Source: Ruegeria sp. TM1040
GTDB taxonomy: Bacteria; Pseudomonadota; Alphaproteobacteria; Rhodobacterales; Rhodobacteraceae
DNA length: 64,000 nt
NCBI RefSeq assembly: GCF_000014065.1
Contig: NC_008044.1
Location: 1,325,501-1,389,500, forward strand
Direction: 5' to 3'
Below, piece by piece: positions 63,981 to 64,000 of the stretch (positions are counted from its first letter, which is position 1; each line of letters opens with the position of its first letter). A model generated the notes under the pieces. That model was not told the DNA's origin. It saw only the letters and a list, made by a program, of their open reading frames with translations, and searched no databases. The position numbers and the translations under genes were made by a program.

Positions 63981-64000
63981 GCGATCACTCCGTCGCCATG

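Larger units (their letters stand above)
51000..64000 (-). mobile_element. P2-like prophage, tail module (continues past the window)
   Basis: From the tRNA-Leu core to the right edge all genes are on the - strand and follow the P2 tail order V-W-J-I-H-…-FI-FII-E/E'-T-U-X-D, with added PAAR, Gp37-like, minor tail Z-like and fibre genes. Late gene D ends about 90 nt from the attachment core. In P2 itself integrase lies near D; here none is visible, so integrase, capsid, lysis and replication genes must be to the right. All tail genes appear intact, consistent with a functional phage or a tail-derived particle. Confidence 0.92.

Overview
The window looks like a chromosome segment of a marine Roseobacter-group alphaproteobacterium (Rhodobacterales; Phaeobacter/Ruegeria-like), about 60% GC by eye. 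This rests on the gene orders recA–MOSC–alaS, iscR–iscS–sufB–…–sufC–sufD–…–sufS, and phoR–pstSCAB–phoU–phoB, on TAXI-type TRAP transport, and on CtrA-like sites. No database search was run, so families are assigned by reading motifs and lengths.

Layout. 1–5120 (+): recA 3' end, a MOSC protein, alaS, a DUF1330 protein and a class II glutamine amidotransferase. 5189–9670 (-): typA, an SMR efflux protein, and a three-gene cluster of a tandem HD-domain protein, a small helical protein and an alpha/beta hydrolase. 9721–18474 (+): the Fe-S assembly (suf) cluster under an IscR/Rrf2 regulator that lacks the usual cysteine triad. A palindrome overlaps the predicted iscR promoter, and a YbjQ-type protein, an FkbM methyltransferase and two Yip1-like membrane proteins are interleaved. 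18652–26286: a TRAP transport cluster (UspA-like protein, fused permease, TAXI receptor, all -), an RpiR regulator (-) and a divergent FAD/GcvT demethylase-type oxidoreductase (+). A 32-codon reading frame with a perfect Shine-Dalgarno lies at 26486–26584.

26744–28974: glutaryl-CoA dehydrogenase (-) and a divergent LysR regulator with a clear palindromic operator. 29054–36621 (-): the phosphate regulon phoR, pstS, pstC, pstA, pstB, phoU, phoB, with a three-repeat Pho box before pstS. 36675–39942 (-): a Cys/Met-type PLP enzyme, a gamma-carbonic-anhydrase-like protein, gmk and yicC; a PAS protein diverges behind CtrA-like sites. 41361–50332: class II DAHP synthase (-), a GlxA-type regulator (+), a PQQ-type sugar dehydrogenase (-), and a five-gene branched-chain amino-acid-type ABC transporter (+).

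From 51000 to the right edge lies the tail module of a P2-like (contractile-tail) prophage, all on the - strand. It is inserted in a tRNA-Leu(UAG) gene whose 3' part marks the attachment site. The transcription order is minor tail Z-like, Gp37-like, V, PAAR, W, J, I, H-like collar, fibre genes, FI, FII, E/E', T, U, X, D. The E/E' pair carries a textbook -1 frameshift heptamer. A directly repeated 18-mer flanks the W-J-I-fibre cassette. Integrase, capsid, replication and lysis genes must lie beyond the window.
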